Shown here: piece by piece, positions 50,499 through 59,042 of the stretch
Numbering within the stretch: the stretch's first letter is position 1
Layout: each line of letters begins with the position of its first letter
Assembly (NCBI RefSeq): GCF_025420585.1
Contig: NZ_JAOEGB010000008.1
Coordinates: 1 to 64,000, forward strand
Direction of reading: 5' to 3'
DNA from: Planotetraspora sp. A-T 1434
GTDB taxonomy: Bacteria; Actinomycetota; Actinomycetes; Streptosporangiales; Streptosporangiaceae
DNA: 64,000 nucleotides
Notes under the pieces: model-generated
Database searches by the model: none
Seen by the model: the letters and a program-made list of their open reading frames with translations, nothing else
What the model was told of the DNA's origin: nothing
Program-made: the position numbers and the translations under genes

Positions 50499-52256
50499 TC
50501 AGTTGTTGTTGATGAACTGCTGGGCCAGCTGGTTGCCGAGGGTCACGGCCTGGCTGTGGTTCTCCTCCTGAGCGACCTTGGTGCCGGAGCCGGTGAAGAC
50601 GATGTACGTCACGCCGGAGTCGGTGCCGCCGTTGCTCGGGTCGGGGTTGATGCCCAGGTCGGAGGCCGTCTTGTAGGACGCCTCACCGATGATTCCGGTG
50701 GGGCCGGTGTCGCCCATCACCGCGTATTCGACCTTCCCGTTGTAGATCACCGCGATGACGGTGCCACAGCCGATGCCCTTGGTCGTGTAGTTCCAGATGC
50801 TGCTGGAGCTCGGGACCACGACGTACGGCAGGGTCGCGGCGTTGAGCGGGGAGCCGCCGCTGGTGTGGCAGGCGGTGTCGTTCTGGTAGCAGCAGTCGGT
50901 GTTCTCGTTGCACTGCGTGGTGCGGACGCCGTCACAGTCGATGTCCATGTCGGCCTGCCAGTACACCGCGCCGGTCTTGTTGCACACCGGCACGGTGGCG
51001 CTGCCGGAGTCGCTGTCGGTCTTGTACTTGCCGTTGGAGATCTGCTGGCAAGTCGTGATCTTGGCGAGCAGCTGGTCGGCGGTCACGGTGCCGCCACTGC
51101 CGCTGGTGGTGGTGCCGGTCACGCTGGAGCTGTGGCCCGACTCGTTACCGGCCGCGTCGACGGCGGTGACGTTGTAGGTGTGCGACGTCGAGGCGGACAG
51201 GCCCGAGATCGTCGCCGTGGTGCCGCTGGGCGACGCCACGACGGTGCCGCCCTCGTAGACCCGGTAGCCGGTGACGCCCACGTTGTCGGTGGACGCGCTC
51301 CAGGAGAGCGAGATGCTCGACGACGTGGTGCCGGTGACCTGGAGGCCGCCGGGCACGGTGGGCGCCTGGGTGTCCCCGCCGCCTCCGCCGCCGCCGGTGA
51401 CGTCGATCTTGTCGACGTTCGGGCCGCCGTTCGCGGTGGTGGCGGTGGCCCGGATGGTGTTGGCGCCCGCGTTGAGGTTCGCGGTGACCGAGCTGGTGGC
51501 CCAGGTGTCCCAGTTGGTCGTGCTGTTGAACGCCTTGTTCGCGGAGACGACCGTGCCGTTGACGGCGATGTCCATCGGCCGGTTGACGGTCGTGCCGTTG
51601 GCGTACCGGAACGTGATGGTGGAGCTTCCGGCGGCCGCGGCGTTGACCGTCCACTGGATGTAGCTTCCGGCCACGTTCGTGTAGTCCACGAAGCCGGTGC
51701 CGGTGAAGCCGAGATGGTTGCTGAACACGCCGGCCTGCGACAGGGTCGCGTCCTCGGCCTGGTACGCCGTCACCGGGGCGTCGGGGGTGGTGGCGTCGAT
51801 GTAGTCGAGGTTGGGGTTGCCGTTCACGCTCGTGGACGTGATCCGGACCTTGTTCGCCCCGGCGTTGAGGTTCGTCGTGAGCGTGTAGGTGGCCCACGTG
51901 TCCCAGTTGGTCGTGCTGTTGAACGACTGGTTCGCGGCGACGACCGTGCCGTTCACCGCGATGTCCGCGGGCCGGTCGATGGTGGTGCCGTTGGCGTACC
52001 GGAACGCCAGCGTGGCGCTTCCGGCGAACGAGGAGTTCACGGTCCACTCGGTGTAGCTGCCCGTCACGTTGTCGCCGTTGACGAAGCCGGTGCCGGAGAA
52101 GTTGAGATGGTTGGACTCCACCACTCCCTGGGAGATAGTGGCGTTCTCCGCCTCCAAACGGGTGGTCGCCGCGCTCGCGGAGCCTGTGACGAACAGACCC
52201 GCGGCTGCGACGCTCAGCGTCAGCAGCGCTGATGCGAAGCGGGGGGCTCTTCGCAT
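50499..52256 (-). CDS. Secreted endo-chitosanase, GH75, with two CBM35 and one FN3
   Basis: Hydrolyses internal bonds of chitosan outside the cell. 585 residues: signal peptide (1-29), CBM35 modules (about 30-155 and 165-290), a Gly7 linker, FN3 (about 298-382), and the GH75 domain (about 390-585). GH75 signatures are YWQADMDIDCDG and MGDTGPTGIIGEAS; Asp516 and Glu525 keep the nine-residue spacing of the catalytic pair D160/E169 of the Aspergillus enzyme. Six Cys in the domain suggest disulphides. CBM and FN3 modules resemble those of the GH2 enzyme at 36791. AGGAGG precedes the ATG. Confidence 0.92.
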   Translation of the reverse strand: MRRAPRFASALLTLSVAAAGLFVTGSASAATTRLEAENATISQGVVESNHLNFSGTGFVNGDNVTGSYTEWTVNSSFAGSATLAFRYANGTTIDRPADIAVNGTVVAANQSFNSTTNWDTWATYTLTTNLNAGANKVRITSTSVNGNPNLDYIDATTPDAPVTAYQAEDATLSQAGVFSNHLGFTGTGFVDYTNVAGSYIQWTVNAAAAGSSTITFRYANGTTVNRPMDIAVNGTVVSANKAFNSTTNWDTWATSSVTANLNAGANTIRATATTANGGPNVDKIDVTGGGGGGGDTQAPTVPGGLQVTGTTSSSISLSWSASTDNVGVTGYRVYEGGTVVASPSGTTATISGLSASTSHTYNVTAVDAAGNESGHSSSVTGTTTSGSGGTVTADQLLAKITTCQQISNGKYKTDSDSGSATVPVCNKTGAVYWQADMDIDCDGVRTTQCNENTDCCYQNDTACHTSGGSPLNAATLPYVVVPSSSSIWNYTTKGIGCGTVIAVIYNGKVEYAVMGDTGPTGIIGEASYKTASDLGINPDPSNGGTDSGVTYIVFTGSGTKVAQEENHSQAVTLGNQLAQQFINNN

Positions 52257-52273
52257 CGCTCACCTCCTGAAAA

Positions 52274-52290
52274 TTAGGAAGCCTTCCTAA
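52274..52290. promoter_or_regulatory. Palindrome upstream of the chitosanase gene (candidate operator)
   Basis: TTAGGAAG and CTTCCTAA are exact complements around one C, 6 bases upstream of the AGGAGG site of the GH75 gene. Similar TTAGGAAA/TTTCCTAA sequences occur before secreted glycosidase genes in related actinomycetes, from memory. Different from the palindrome at the GH2 gene. Confidence 0.65.
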
Positions 52291-52477
52291 CAATTGGCCG
52301 CTACGCTAGGCCCGAGTCAGAACCAGGTCAAGAGGAGACAAAGACCGGAAAGGACTTTCCCGTCAGGACATGTACGGCTATGCCGGTGCGGTCAGGGGAA
52401 AGCCGGGGTTGTGGCAGACGCGACGCTCGCGGCGGCACGGTTGTGCCGGTAGCCCGATCGGCGCCTTCGGGCGCAGC

Positions 52478-52637
52478 GCATGATCACGGTGGTCGTTCCC
52501 GCACGTCAGCGGCCGGGGCGGGAACATGTGCATGATCACGGCGCTTGGTTTCGCACGTCAGTGGCCATGCGGGGGAACCTGTGCATGATCACGGCGAGAA
52601 GTGGGGGGCGTGGGCGAAAACGTTTGCATGATCTCCT
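52478..52637. repeat. Degenerate ~52-bp direct repeats with GCATGATCACGG
   Basis: GCATGATCACGG at 52478, 52530 and 52583, and GCATGATCTCC at 52626, with a second shared element GCACGTCAG(C/T)GGCC at 52501 and 52553. The repeats lie upstream of the dehydratase gene. The stretch 52300-52650 has no supportable gene; the frame is open through the repeats but reads as low-quality protein. Confidence 0.8.
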
Positions 52638-52655
52638 CATAACGACCGGAGATAT

Positions 52656-52669
52656 CTTGATATATCAAG
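52656..52669. promoter_or_regulatory. Candidate GntR operator at the dehydratase gene
   Basis: CTTGATATATCAAG is a perfect 14-bp palindrome, 24 bases before the GTG start. Its core TTGATATATCAA matches the sites at 54467 and 58973 with consensus TTGRTATATCMA. Confidence 0.75.
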
Positions 52670-52692
52670 GCGAGCTGGCTAACTTCGAGCAA

Positions 52693-54390
52693 GTGACACC
52701 GGAAGAGCTGCGCAGCCATCGCTGGTACGGAACCGACAGCCTCAGATCGTTCAGCCACCGGGCACGGACACGGCAGCTCGGTCTGTCGGCTGAGGAGCAT
52801 CTCGGCAAACCGGTCATCGGCATCCTCAATACCTGGAGCGAGCTCAACCCCTGCCACATGCATCTGCGCGACCGCGCGGAGGACGTCAAGCGCGGCGTGT
52901 GGCAGGCGGGCGGCTACCCGGTGGAGCTGCCGGTCATGGCGGTGGGGGAGACCTTCCAGAAGCCGACGGCCATGCTGTACCGGAACCTTCTCGCGATGGA
53001 GACCGAGGAGGTGCTGCGCTCCTACCCGCTGGACGCCGCCGTGCTGATGGGCGGCTGCGACAAGACGACCCCGGCCCTGATCATGGGCGCGATCAGCGCG
53101 GACCTGCCGGTGATCTTCGTGCCCTGCGGGCCGATGGTGCCGGGCGACTGGCAGGGCCGCAGGCTCGGCAGCGGCAGCGACATGTGGAAGTACTGGGCCG
53201 ACAAGCGCGCCGGGCTCATCACGGACGAGCAGTGGGCGGAGATCGAGGAGGGCATCGCCCGCTCGCCCGGCCACTGCATGACGATGGGCACGGCCTCGAC
53301 GATGACGTCGGTGGCCGAGGTGCTCGGGCTGACCCTGCCGGGCGCGGCGTCCATCCCCGCGGTGCTCTCCGCGCACACCCGCATGGCGGCCGCGAGCGGG
53401 CGCCTGGCCGTCAAGCTGGCCTGGGACGACGTGCGGCCCTCCACCCTGCTCGACGAGCGGGCCTACCGCGACGCGCTGACCACAGTCCTCGCCCTCGGCG
53501 GATCGACCAACTCGGTCATCCACCTCATCGCGATGGCCCGCCGCAGCGGCGTGGACCTGACGCTCGACGACTTCGACGCCGCCGCCCGCGAGGTGCCGGT
53601 CCTCGCCGACGTACGGCCCAGCGGGGCGTTCCTGATGGAGGACTTCTACCGGGCGGGCGGCCTGCCCGCGCTGCTCCACCGCGTCGCGGACCTCCTCCAC
53701 CTCGACCGGCCCACGGTCAACGGCCAGGGCATCGCCACGCGGGAGCCGTACGACGAGAAGGTCATCAGGCGCCGGGACGATCCGCTGTCGCCCGAGGGCG
53801 GCCTCGCCGTCCTGCGGGGGAACCTCGCACCCGGCGGCGCGGTGATCAAGCACATCGCGGCGGACCCCCGGCTCCTCAAGCACACCGGCCCGGCGGTGGT
53901 GTTCGAGAGCCACCGCGACCTGTTGCGCCGGATCAACGAGGTGCCGGCCACTCCGGACAGTGTGCTCGTGCTGCGCGGCTCGGGCCCCAGGGGCGGCCCC
54001 GGCATGCCGGAGCACGGGATGCTGCCGATCCCCGACCACCTGCTCAAGCAGGGCGTGCGCGACATGGTGCGGATCTCGGACGCCCGGATGAGCGGGACCA
54101 GCTACGGCGCGTGCGTGCTGCACGTGGCCCCCGAGTCGCACGTCGGAGGCCCGCTCGCGCTGGTCAGGGACGGCGACCTGATCACGCTCGACGTCGAGGC
54201 GCGCAGGCTCACACTGGAGGTCCCGGAGGAGGAGCTGGCCAGAAGACGCGCCGAGTGGACGCCGCCCGAGCCGTACTATTCGCGTGGGTACGGCGCGATC
54301 TACGACAGGCACATCCTCCAGGCGGACGAGGGCTGCGACTTCGACTTCCTGGCGGGCACGAAGGGAGCGCCGGAACCCGAGGTCGACTGA
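52693..54390 (+). CDS. IlvD/Edd-family sugar-acid dehydratase (L-arabinonate dehydratase-like)
   Basis: Dehydrates an aldonic acid to a 2-keto-3-deoxy acid with an Fe-S cluster. 565 residues; cluster Cys in MGGCDKTTPA and SPGHCMTMGTAS, then GGSTNSVIHL and MSGTSYGACVLHV. The start VTPEELRSHRWYG at GTG 52693 matches the family start; the frame is open far upstream through repeats. The non-IlvD features (RSHRWYG, PCHMHL) favour the arabinonate/pentonate group over dihydroxy-acid dehydratase. It is followed by its likely GntR regulator; the DHDPS-family enzyme at 58049 is the likely next step. Confidence 0.88.
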   Translation: MTPEELRSHRWYGTDSLRSFSHRARTRQLGLSAEEHLGKPVIGILNTWSELNPCHMHLRDRAEDVKRGVWQAGGYPVELPVMAVGETFQKPTAMLYRNLLAMETEEVLRSYPLDAAVLMGGCDKTTPALIMGAISADLPVIFVPCGPMVPGDWQGRRLGSGSDMWKYWADKRAGLITDEQWAEIEEGIARSPGHCMTMGTASTMTSVAEVLGLTLPGAASIPAVLSAHTRMAAASGRLAVKLAWDDVRPSTLLDERAYRDALTTVLALGGSTNSVIHLIAMARRSGVDLTLDDFDAAAREVPVLADVRPSGAFLMEDFYRAGGLPALLHRVADLLHLDRPTVNGQGIATREPYDEKVIRRRDDPLSPEGGLAVLRGNLAPGGAVIKHIAADPRLLKHTGPAVVFESHRDLLRRINEVPATPDSVLVLRGSGPRGGPGMPEHGMLPIPDHLLKQGVRDMVRISDARMSGTSYGACVLHVAPESHVGGPLALVRDGDLITLDVEARRLTLEVPEEELARRRAEWTPPEPYYSRGYGAIYDRHILQADEGCDFDFLAGTKGAPEPEVD

Positions 54391-54466
54391 GAACGTTTGT
54401 CAGGACCCGCGCCGGGCACCCGAGGCGCGCGGCGTCGCACCACCATGGACTGAGCACGGCGGAGTA

Positions 54467-54483
54467 TTGGTATATCCATATAC
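54467..54483. promoter_or_regulatory. Candidate GntR operator at its own gene
   Basis: TTGGTATATCCATATAC ends directly before the gntR ATG at 54484. It contains the shared TTGGTATATCCA core and a GTATAT/ATATAC inverted repeat. A position this close implies autorepression and perhaps a leaderless transcript. Confidence 0.7.
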
Positions 54484-55152
54484 ATGACCGCTGAGCACGT
54501 CCTGCAGCCGGTGGCGCGTTCGACCACGCGCACCGACCTTGTCGCCGACTCCATCCGCGCCGCCATCCTGTCCGGCCGGATCAAGCAGGGGGAGACGCTG
54601 GTCGAGCGCCGTCTCGCCGACCAGCTCGGGGTCTCGAAGACTCCCGTCCGAGAGGCGCTCATCGGCCTGGCCTCCACCGGCCTCGTCGTCATCAGTCCCA
54701 ACCGCGGCGTGACCGTTAGGGTCGTCGGGCCCGACGACGTCCGGAAGGCGTACGAGGTGCGGCTCCTCACCGAACCATGGGCGATCGGCCGCACGGCCAG
54801 GGCGGCCGATCCTGCCGTCGTAGCGGACGCCAGGAAGGCCCTCGACGAGGCCAGGGAGCTGCTGGCCGGGGCCGACATGACCGCGATGAGCCTCGCCAAC
54901 CGGCGGTTCCACCGCGAGCTCTACTCGGGCTGCGGCAACGAGCTGGTCGTCACCCAGCTCGACAACCTCCAGGACCTCGCCGCGCTCGGCACCGTCACCG
55001 TGCTGTGGAAGCACTGGCCCACCTGGCGGGAGGAGTACGAGGAGCACGAGGCCATCCTCGCCGCCGTGGAGGCGGGCGACGGCCCGCTGGCCGAGCGTCT
55101 GACGCGCAAGCACATCAAACGCTCGGTCCTCCATCTCTCAAGGGCGCGTTGA
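54484..55152 (+). CDS. GntR-family (FadR/FCD) transcriptional regulator
   Basis: A 222-residue regulator: N-terminal winged helix (QGETLVERRLADQLGVSKTPVREALIGLA) and a C-terminal FCD domain with the metal-site residues in NRRFHRELY, EEHEAIL and TRKHI. FCD regulators usually sense sugar acids or carboxylates. Lies 93 bases after the dehydratase on the same strand. It probably binds the shared TTGRTATATCMA sites at the dehydratase, at itself and at the DHDPS-family gene. Confidence 0.92.
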   Translation: MTAEHVLQPVARSTTRTDLVADSIRAAILSGRIKQGETLVERRLADQLGVSKTPVREALIGLASTGLVVISPNRGVTVRVVGPDDVRKAYEVRLLTEPWAIGRTARAADPAVVADARKALDEARELLAGADMTAMSLANRRFHRELYSGCGNELVVTQLDNLQDLAALGTVTVLWKHWPTWREEYEEHEAILAAVEAGDGPLAERLTRKHIKRSVLHLSRAR

Positions 55153-55156
55153 CGCC

Positions 55157-55183
55157 GGGGCTCGGCGACCGGCACCGAGCCCC
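55157..55183. terminator. Hairpin between gntR and the convergent propeller gene
   Basis: Perfect 9-bp stem (55157-55165 with 55175-55183) around 9 bases, in a 39-base gap between convergent genes. Confidence 0.7.
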
Positions 55184-55191
55184 CTGCGCGG

Positions 55192-57850
55192 TCAGAGCTG
55201 GGACAGGGAGAACGACCAGATCCCGCGGCCGTGGGTCGCGGCGTAGACCTTCTGGTCGGAGGGGGAGTATTCCACGTCCGTCACCGCGGTCGTGGGCAGG
55301 TTGCCGCCCAGGCGCGTCCAGCCGGTGGCGGCGGCGGGGCGGTAGACGGCGCCGAGGTCGGTGGCGAGGACCAGCCCGCCGGGCACGATGGACAGCGCGT
55401 TGGCCGGCACGTCGGGCAGGTTGGCGGAGATGTCCTTCCACGTCGTCCCGCCGTCGGTGGACTCGTAGACGTGGCCGACCCCCGCGCCCGGACCCTCCGT
55501 CCAGCGGCGGGAGAAGCCGTTGATCGCCACGATCACGTGCCGCGGGTCGGCGGGGTCGGCGGCGAACCCTGAGATATAGCGGTTCGGCAGGACCGAGCCG
55601 TCCGAAGGGAGCGTGAGCTGGCGCCAGCTCGCCGGGTCGTCGAAGCGGCCCACCGCTATGCCGCGGCCGAAGCCGGCGTTGTTGCAGGGACCGCACCACC
55701 CGACGTACGCGGTGCCCTGGGACATCGCGACCGCGGTGGCGACGTGGCCGGCGCCGAGGTCGAAGAGGTTCTTCCACTGCTTGCCGTCGCTGATCGCGAA
55801 GCCCGCGGTGTTGATCCACACGTGCTGCCCGCCCGCAATCCAGCGGTTGACGTCGCTGACGTCCCTGCCGAAGGGGGCGATGAACCGGGCCGGCTCGTCG
55901 CCGGCGCTGCTGGTGTACGGCTGGATGTCCTTGGAGGAGGAGTGTTCCTCGTCGAGCGCGCCGGGGTTGACGTTGCAGTTGAGCGTGACCCGCATGGCGA
56001 GGTAGACGTACTCCTGCACCTGGCGGCAGCCGTTGGCCGGGTCGGCCATCGAGTCGCCGCCGTCGCCGCCGAAGTTGGAGCCCATGACGGTGTCGCCGGG
56101 CCGCAGCACGGACGCGCCGTTGTCCTGCAGGCCGCCGGAGACCGCGACGCCGGCGCCGTCCTTGCCGACCGCCACGGCGTAGTACTGCAGGGCGTCCATG
56201 GTGCCGTCGGACAGGCTCTGCCAGTCAGTGGCGTTGCCGTGGGCGTTGGTCACGCCGCGCAGTGGCCGCCGGTAGACGCCTCCGTCGTTGCCGACGTAGA
56301 CGTAGCTCTTGCCCTGGTAGGAGCCGATGGCGACAGAGTGCTGGTCGGGGTGGGTGCTCTTCGGGCACGTGTTGGAAGCGTCGTCGATCGCCCAGCAGTC
56401 GAAGCCGAAGTTCCAGTACGGCCCGACGGTCTTCCAGGTGGCCCCGCCGTTGGTGGTCTCGTACACCTCTTCCAGGCCGGCGTAGACGTGCCGGGCGTCC
56501 GTCGGGTCGACGATGAGGAACTGGTTGTACCAGGCCTGGACGCCGGGGCCGTATCCCTTGCCGCTCTCGGCCTGCTTCAGCGCGGAGCCGGAGTTGGCCA
56601 GCTTCGTGGAGTCGGCGATCTTGTTCCAGGGTCCGGCGGGGGAGCCGCTGGGCGAGACGTAGATGCCGTCCAGGTAGCTGTTCACCGTGCCCACGGCCTT
56701 GTTGAGCAGCTTCGGCGACTGGTTGATCGCATACAGCGTGCGGGCGTCGGAGCTGTAGGCGAAGGTGACGTAACCGACGTCGTCGGCGGGCATGGCGCCG
56801 CCCGGGTTGACCTTCTGCCAGCTCGCCGGGCCGCGCGTGTAGTCGGCCGTCTCGTAGAACCCGTTGTAGGTGTCGCCGCTGCGCCAGCCGATCGCCGCGA
56901 TCACGTGCTTGGGGTTGAGCGGGTCGATCGCGATGTCGTTGGCGATGTTCTTGTAGGGGGCGTTCGGGTCACCGGCCTTGGACCCGCCGGCGAGGTAGTC
57001 GGGGTTGGGCGTGAACTCCATGTGCCAGGCGCCGGCGGCCGTCGAGGCGTCGTGGCTCCACACGCCCGCGCTCGTCGCCACCCACACTTTGCCGCCGCCG
57101 AACCGCATGCCGCGGATCGTGGTGCTCTCCAGTTCGGTGCCGCCCACCCGGTTGCCCGGTGTGAAGGAGCCGGTGGTGGGGTCGGCGAGGCGGTACACGC
57201 CCGAGCCGACGAAGGAGGTGGCGCCGGTGTTGCCCTCGCCCGTGGCGTACCAGAGCGAGCCGTCGGCCGCGAGTCAGGTTCGCGGAGGACAGGCTCGGCA
57301 GGCCGTCGGCGATGGGCGTCCACTTGCCGCCGCCGGTGGCGGATCGCCACACGCCGCCGTCGGCTCCGGCCGCATAGACGTGGCCCTTGCCGTCGGCGGC
57401 GAGGCCGGTGACCCGCCCGGTGACCAGACCGGCGCCGCCGGAGGAGTTGGACGCGTAGTCGCGGTAGCGCGGGTCGTCGGCGTCGTAGGGGACCTTCGTG
57501 GTCTCGGTCCAGCCGCCCTTGGTCGCCTGCAGGCCCTGAAGCTGGGTGAAGGCCGCGCCGTACGCGCCGGGGGAGACGATGCCGGGGGCCGTCCTGGCCT
57601 CCGCCCACTGCGCCGCGATGGTCGAGGCCTCGAAGGCCTCCTGGCCCGCTTCGGCCGGGTCCTCCCCGGCCATCATCTCCATGCGCTCCTTGGCCTGCAT
57701 CGGCCGGCCCGCTCCTGGCTCTTTCCTCAGCCCGAGCTCTTCCAGCAACTCGTCGCCGCCGACCGCGAGCGTCCCGCCTGTGCCGAGGAGCAGAACCGCG
57801 GCAGCGGCCGCTACCCATCGAGCACGTGAGGTACGTAGGGGAAACGCCAC
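55192..57850 (-). pseudogene. Frameshifted BNR/sialidase-type beta-propeller protein
   Basis: Two frames together encode one protein of about 885 residues. The first, from GTG 57850 (GGAGGG 9 bases upstream), has a membrane anchor (VAAAAAVLLLGTGGTLAV) and ends its similarity at SLSSANL. The second picks up at LAADGSLWYATGEGN and runs to the stop at 55192, with repeated strands such as YESTDGGTTWKDIS and YETTNGGATWKTV, the Asp-box pattern of sialidases and GH74-type propellers. The frames meet within 57262-57275 (one base extra or two missing). Everything else looks intact, so this is a recent mutation or a sequence error. Substrate unknown. Confidence 0.8.
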
Positions 57851-58048
57851 TCTAACAGCCCTCCGTGGCCTATTTTCCGGCCCCACAGATGTGGGGCCAT
57901 CGTCCCGATTAAGGCGTTACAGGGCGGCGAGCGCTAGGTCATGAAGCGTCACATAATTGCAACAGACTGGACAAGGCGTCAGGAATGATGAAAGCCGCTA
58001 CTTGAGCCGGCCGGAAGTGCACCGCCCGACCGCGCCGGACTTCACCTG

Positions 58049-58936
58049 CTAGAGGAGGGTGCGGAGGATGGCGGCGACCTCTTCGCGGTCGGCGGGGGAC
58101 AGCTCGGAGATCGGCGGGCGTACGGCGCGGCCGCACACGCCGAGCTGAGCCAGCGCCTCCTTGATGACGGACACGTTGTGCTCGCTGGCGTTCCTGGCCC
58201 GCAGGTCCTCGATGGGCTTGAGACGCCGCCACAGCTCCAGCGCCTTGGCCTGGTCGCCCGCCCGCAGCAGTTCGAGCAGCTCCACGGACAGCTCGGGGAC
58301 GATCACGGCCAGGCCCGAGGTGAACCCCTCGGCGCCGCCCGCCCAGAAGAACGGGGCCCAGCTCTCAGCGAGGCCGCAGACCCACACCAGCTCGCTGAGC
58401 GCCGCGGCGTGGACGGCGAACGCCACGGGGTCCGGCACGGCGTACTTGATGCCGACGACGTTCGGGCAGTGCCGTACGAGCTCCTGGAGAGCCCTGGTGG
58501 TCACGACGGGGGAGCGGATGTAGCAGACCAGCCCCAGGTCCGGCACGGCCTCGGCGATCGCGCGGTGGTAGTCCGTCCAGCCCTCCTCGGACTGGTACGG
58601 ATGGACCGGCTGGTGGATCATGACACCCTGGCAGCCGAGGTCCTGCGCCTCGCGGGCGAGCCGTACGGCACGGTGCACGTCGTGGCCCACACCGGCGATC
58701 ACGACGGCGTCCGGGGCGGCCTCGCGGGTCAGCGTCACGGCCCGGGTGAGCTCCTGGTCGCTCAGTGAGTAGAACTCGCCGGTGTTGCCGTTGGGGGTGA
58801 GGGCCTGGACGCCGCCGCGCACGAGGCGGTCGATCGCGGCCTGGTAGGCCGGCTCGTCGATCCGGTCGTCTGGGGCGAACGGTGTGACCGTCACCGCGAC
58901 GACGGAGCGCAGCGCCTGCCGGACATCATCGATCAT
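58049..58936 (-). CDS. Dihydrodipicolinate synthase-family protein (likely 2-keto-3-deoxy sugar-acid enzyme)
   Basis: A 295-residue class I aldolase/dehydratase fold. Schiff-base Lys is in VVGIKYAVPD and the Tyr of the family in VCYIRSP; the substrate-carboxylate motif is GNTGEFYSL instead of the GTTGE of DapA. With a pentonate dehydratase under the same operator, conversion of a 2-keto-3-deoxy acid is more likely than lysine synthesis. GAGGAGA precedes the ATG. Divergent from a LacI regulator, and close to a GntR-type site, so two regulators may act here. Confidence 0.87.
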   Translation of the reverse strand: MIDDVRQALRSVVAVTVTPFAPDDRIDEPAYQAAIDRLVRGGVQALTPNGNTGEFYSLSDQELTRAVTLTREAAPDAVVIAGVGHDVHRAVRLAREAQDLGCQGVMIHQPVHPYQSEEGWTDYHRAIAEAVPDLGLVCYIRSPVVTTRALQELVRHCPNVVGIKYAVPDPVAFAVHAAALSELVWVCGLAESWAPFFWAGGAEGFTSGLAVIVPELSVELLELLRAGDQAKALELWRRLKPIEDLRARNASEHNVSVIKEALAQLGVCGRAVRPPISELSPADREEVAAILRTLL

Positions 58937-58972
58937 CGGGAAATCTCCTCGGGCTCTGACCTGTGTCGATAT

Positions 58973-58984
58973 CTGGTATATCAG
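58973..58984. promoter_or_regulatory. Candidate GntR operator at the DHDPS-family gene
   Basis: CTGGTATATCAG, 37 bases upstream of the start of the minus-strand gene, matches TTGRTATATCMA at 10 of 12 positions and is preceded by GATAT as at the dehydratase site. Confidence 0.6.
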
Positions 58985-59004
58985 TACACCGCCATCTTGA
59001 CCTA

Positions 59005-59034
59005 TTGACATGTTTCACAAACGTTTCCAACATA
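59005..59034 (+). promoter_or_regulatory. LacI gene promoter with operator in the spacer
   Basis: TTGACA at 59005-59010 is a perfect -35 box; a weak -10 (AACATA, 59029-59034) lies 18 bases on. AAACGTTT at 59019-59026, part of CACAAACGTTTCC, is a LacI-type operator core placed between them, as for autorepression. Confidence 0.6.
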
Positions 59035-59042
59035 GGGCCACT

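Noticed and set aside
50556-52232. A 558-codon plus-strand frame opposite the GH75 gene
   Set aside because: Shadow; the chitosanase on the minus strand is certain.
57262-57275. Programmed ribosomal frameshift in the propeller gene
   Set aside because: No slippery run or downstream pseudoknot is evident at the junction; mutation or sequence error is simpler.
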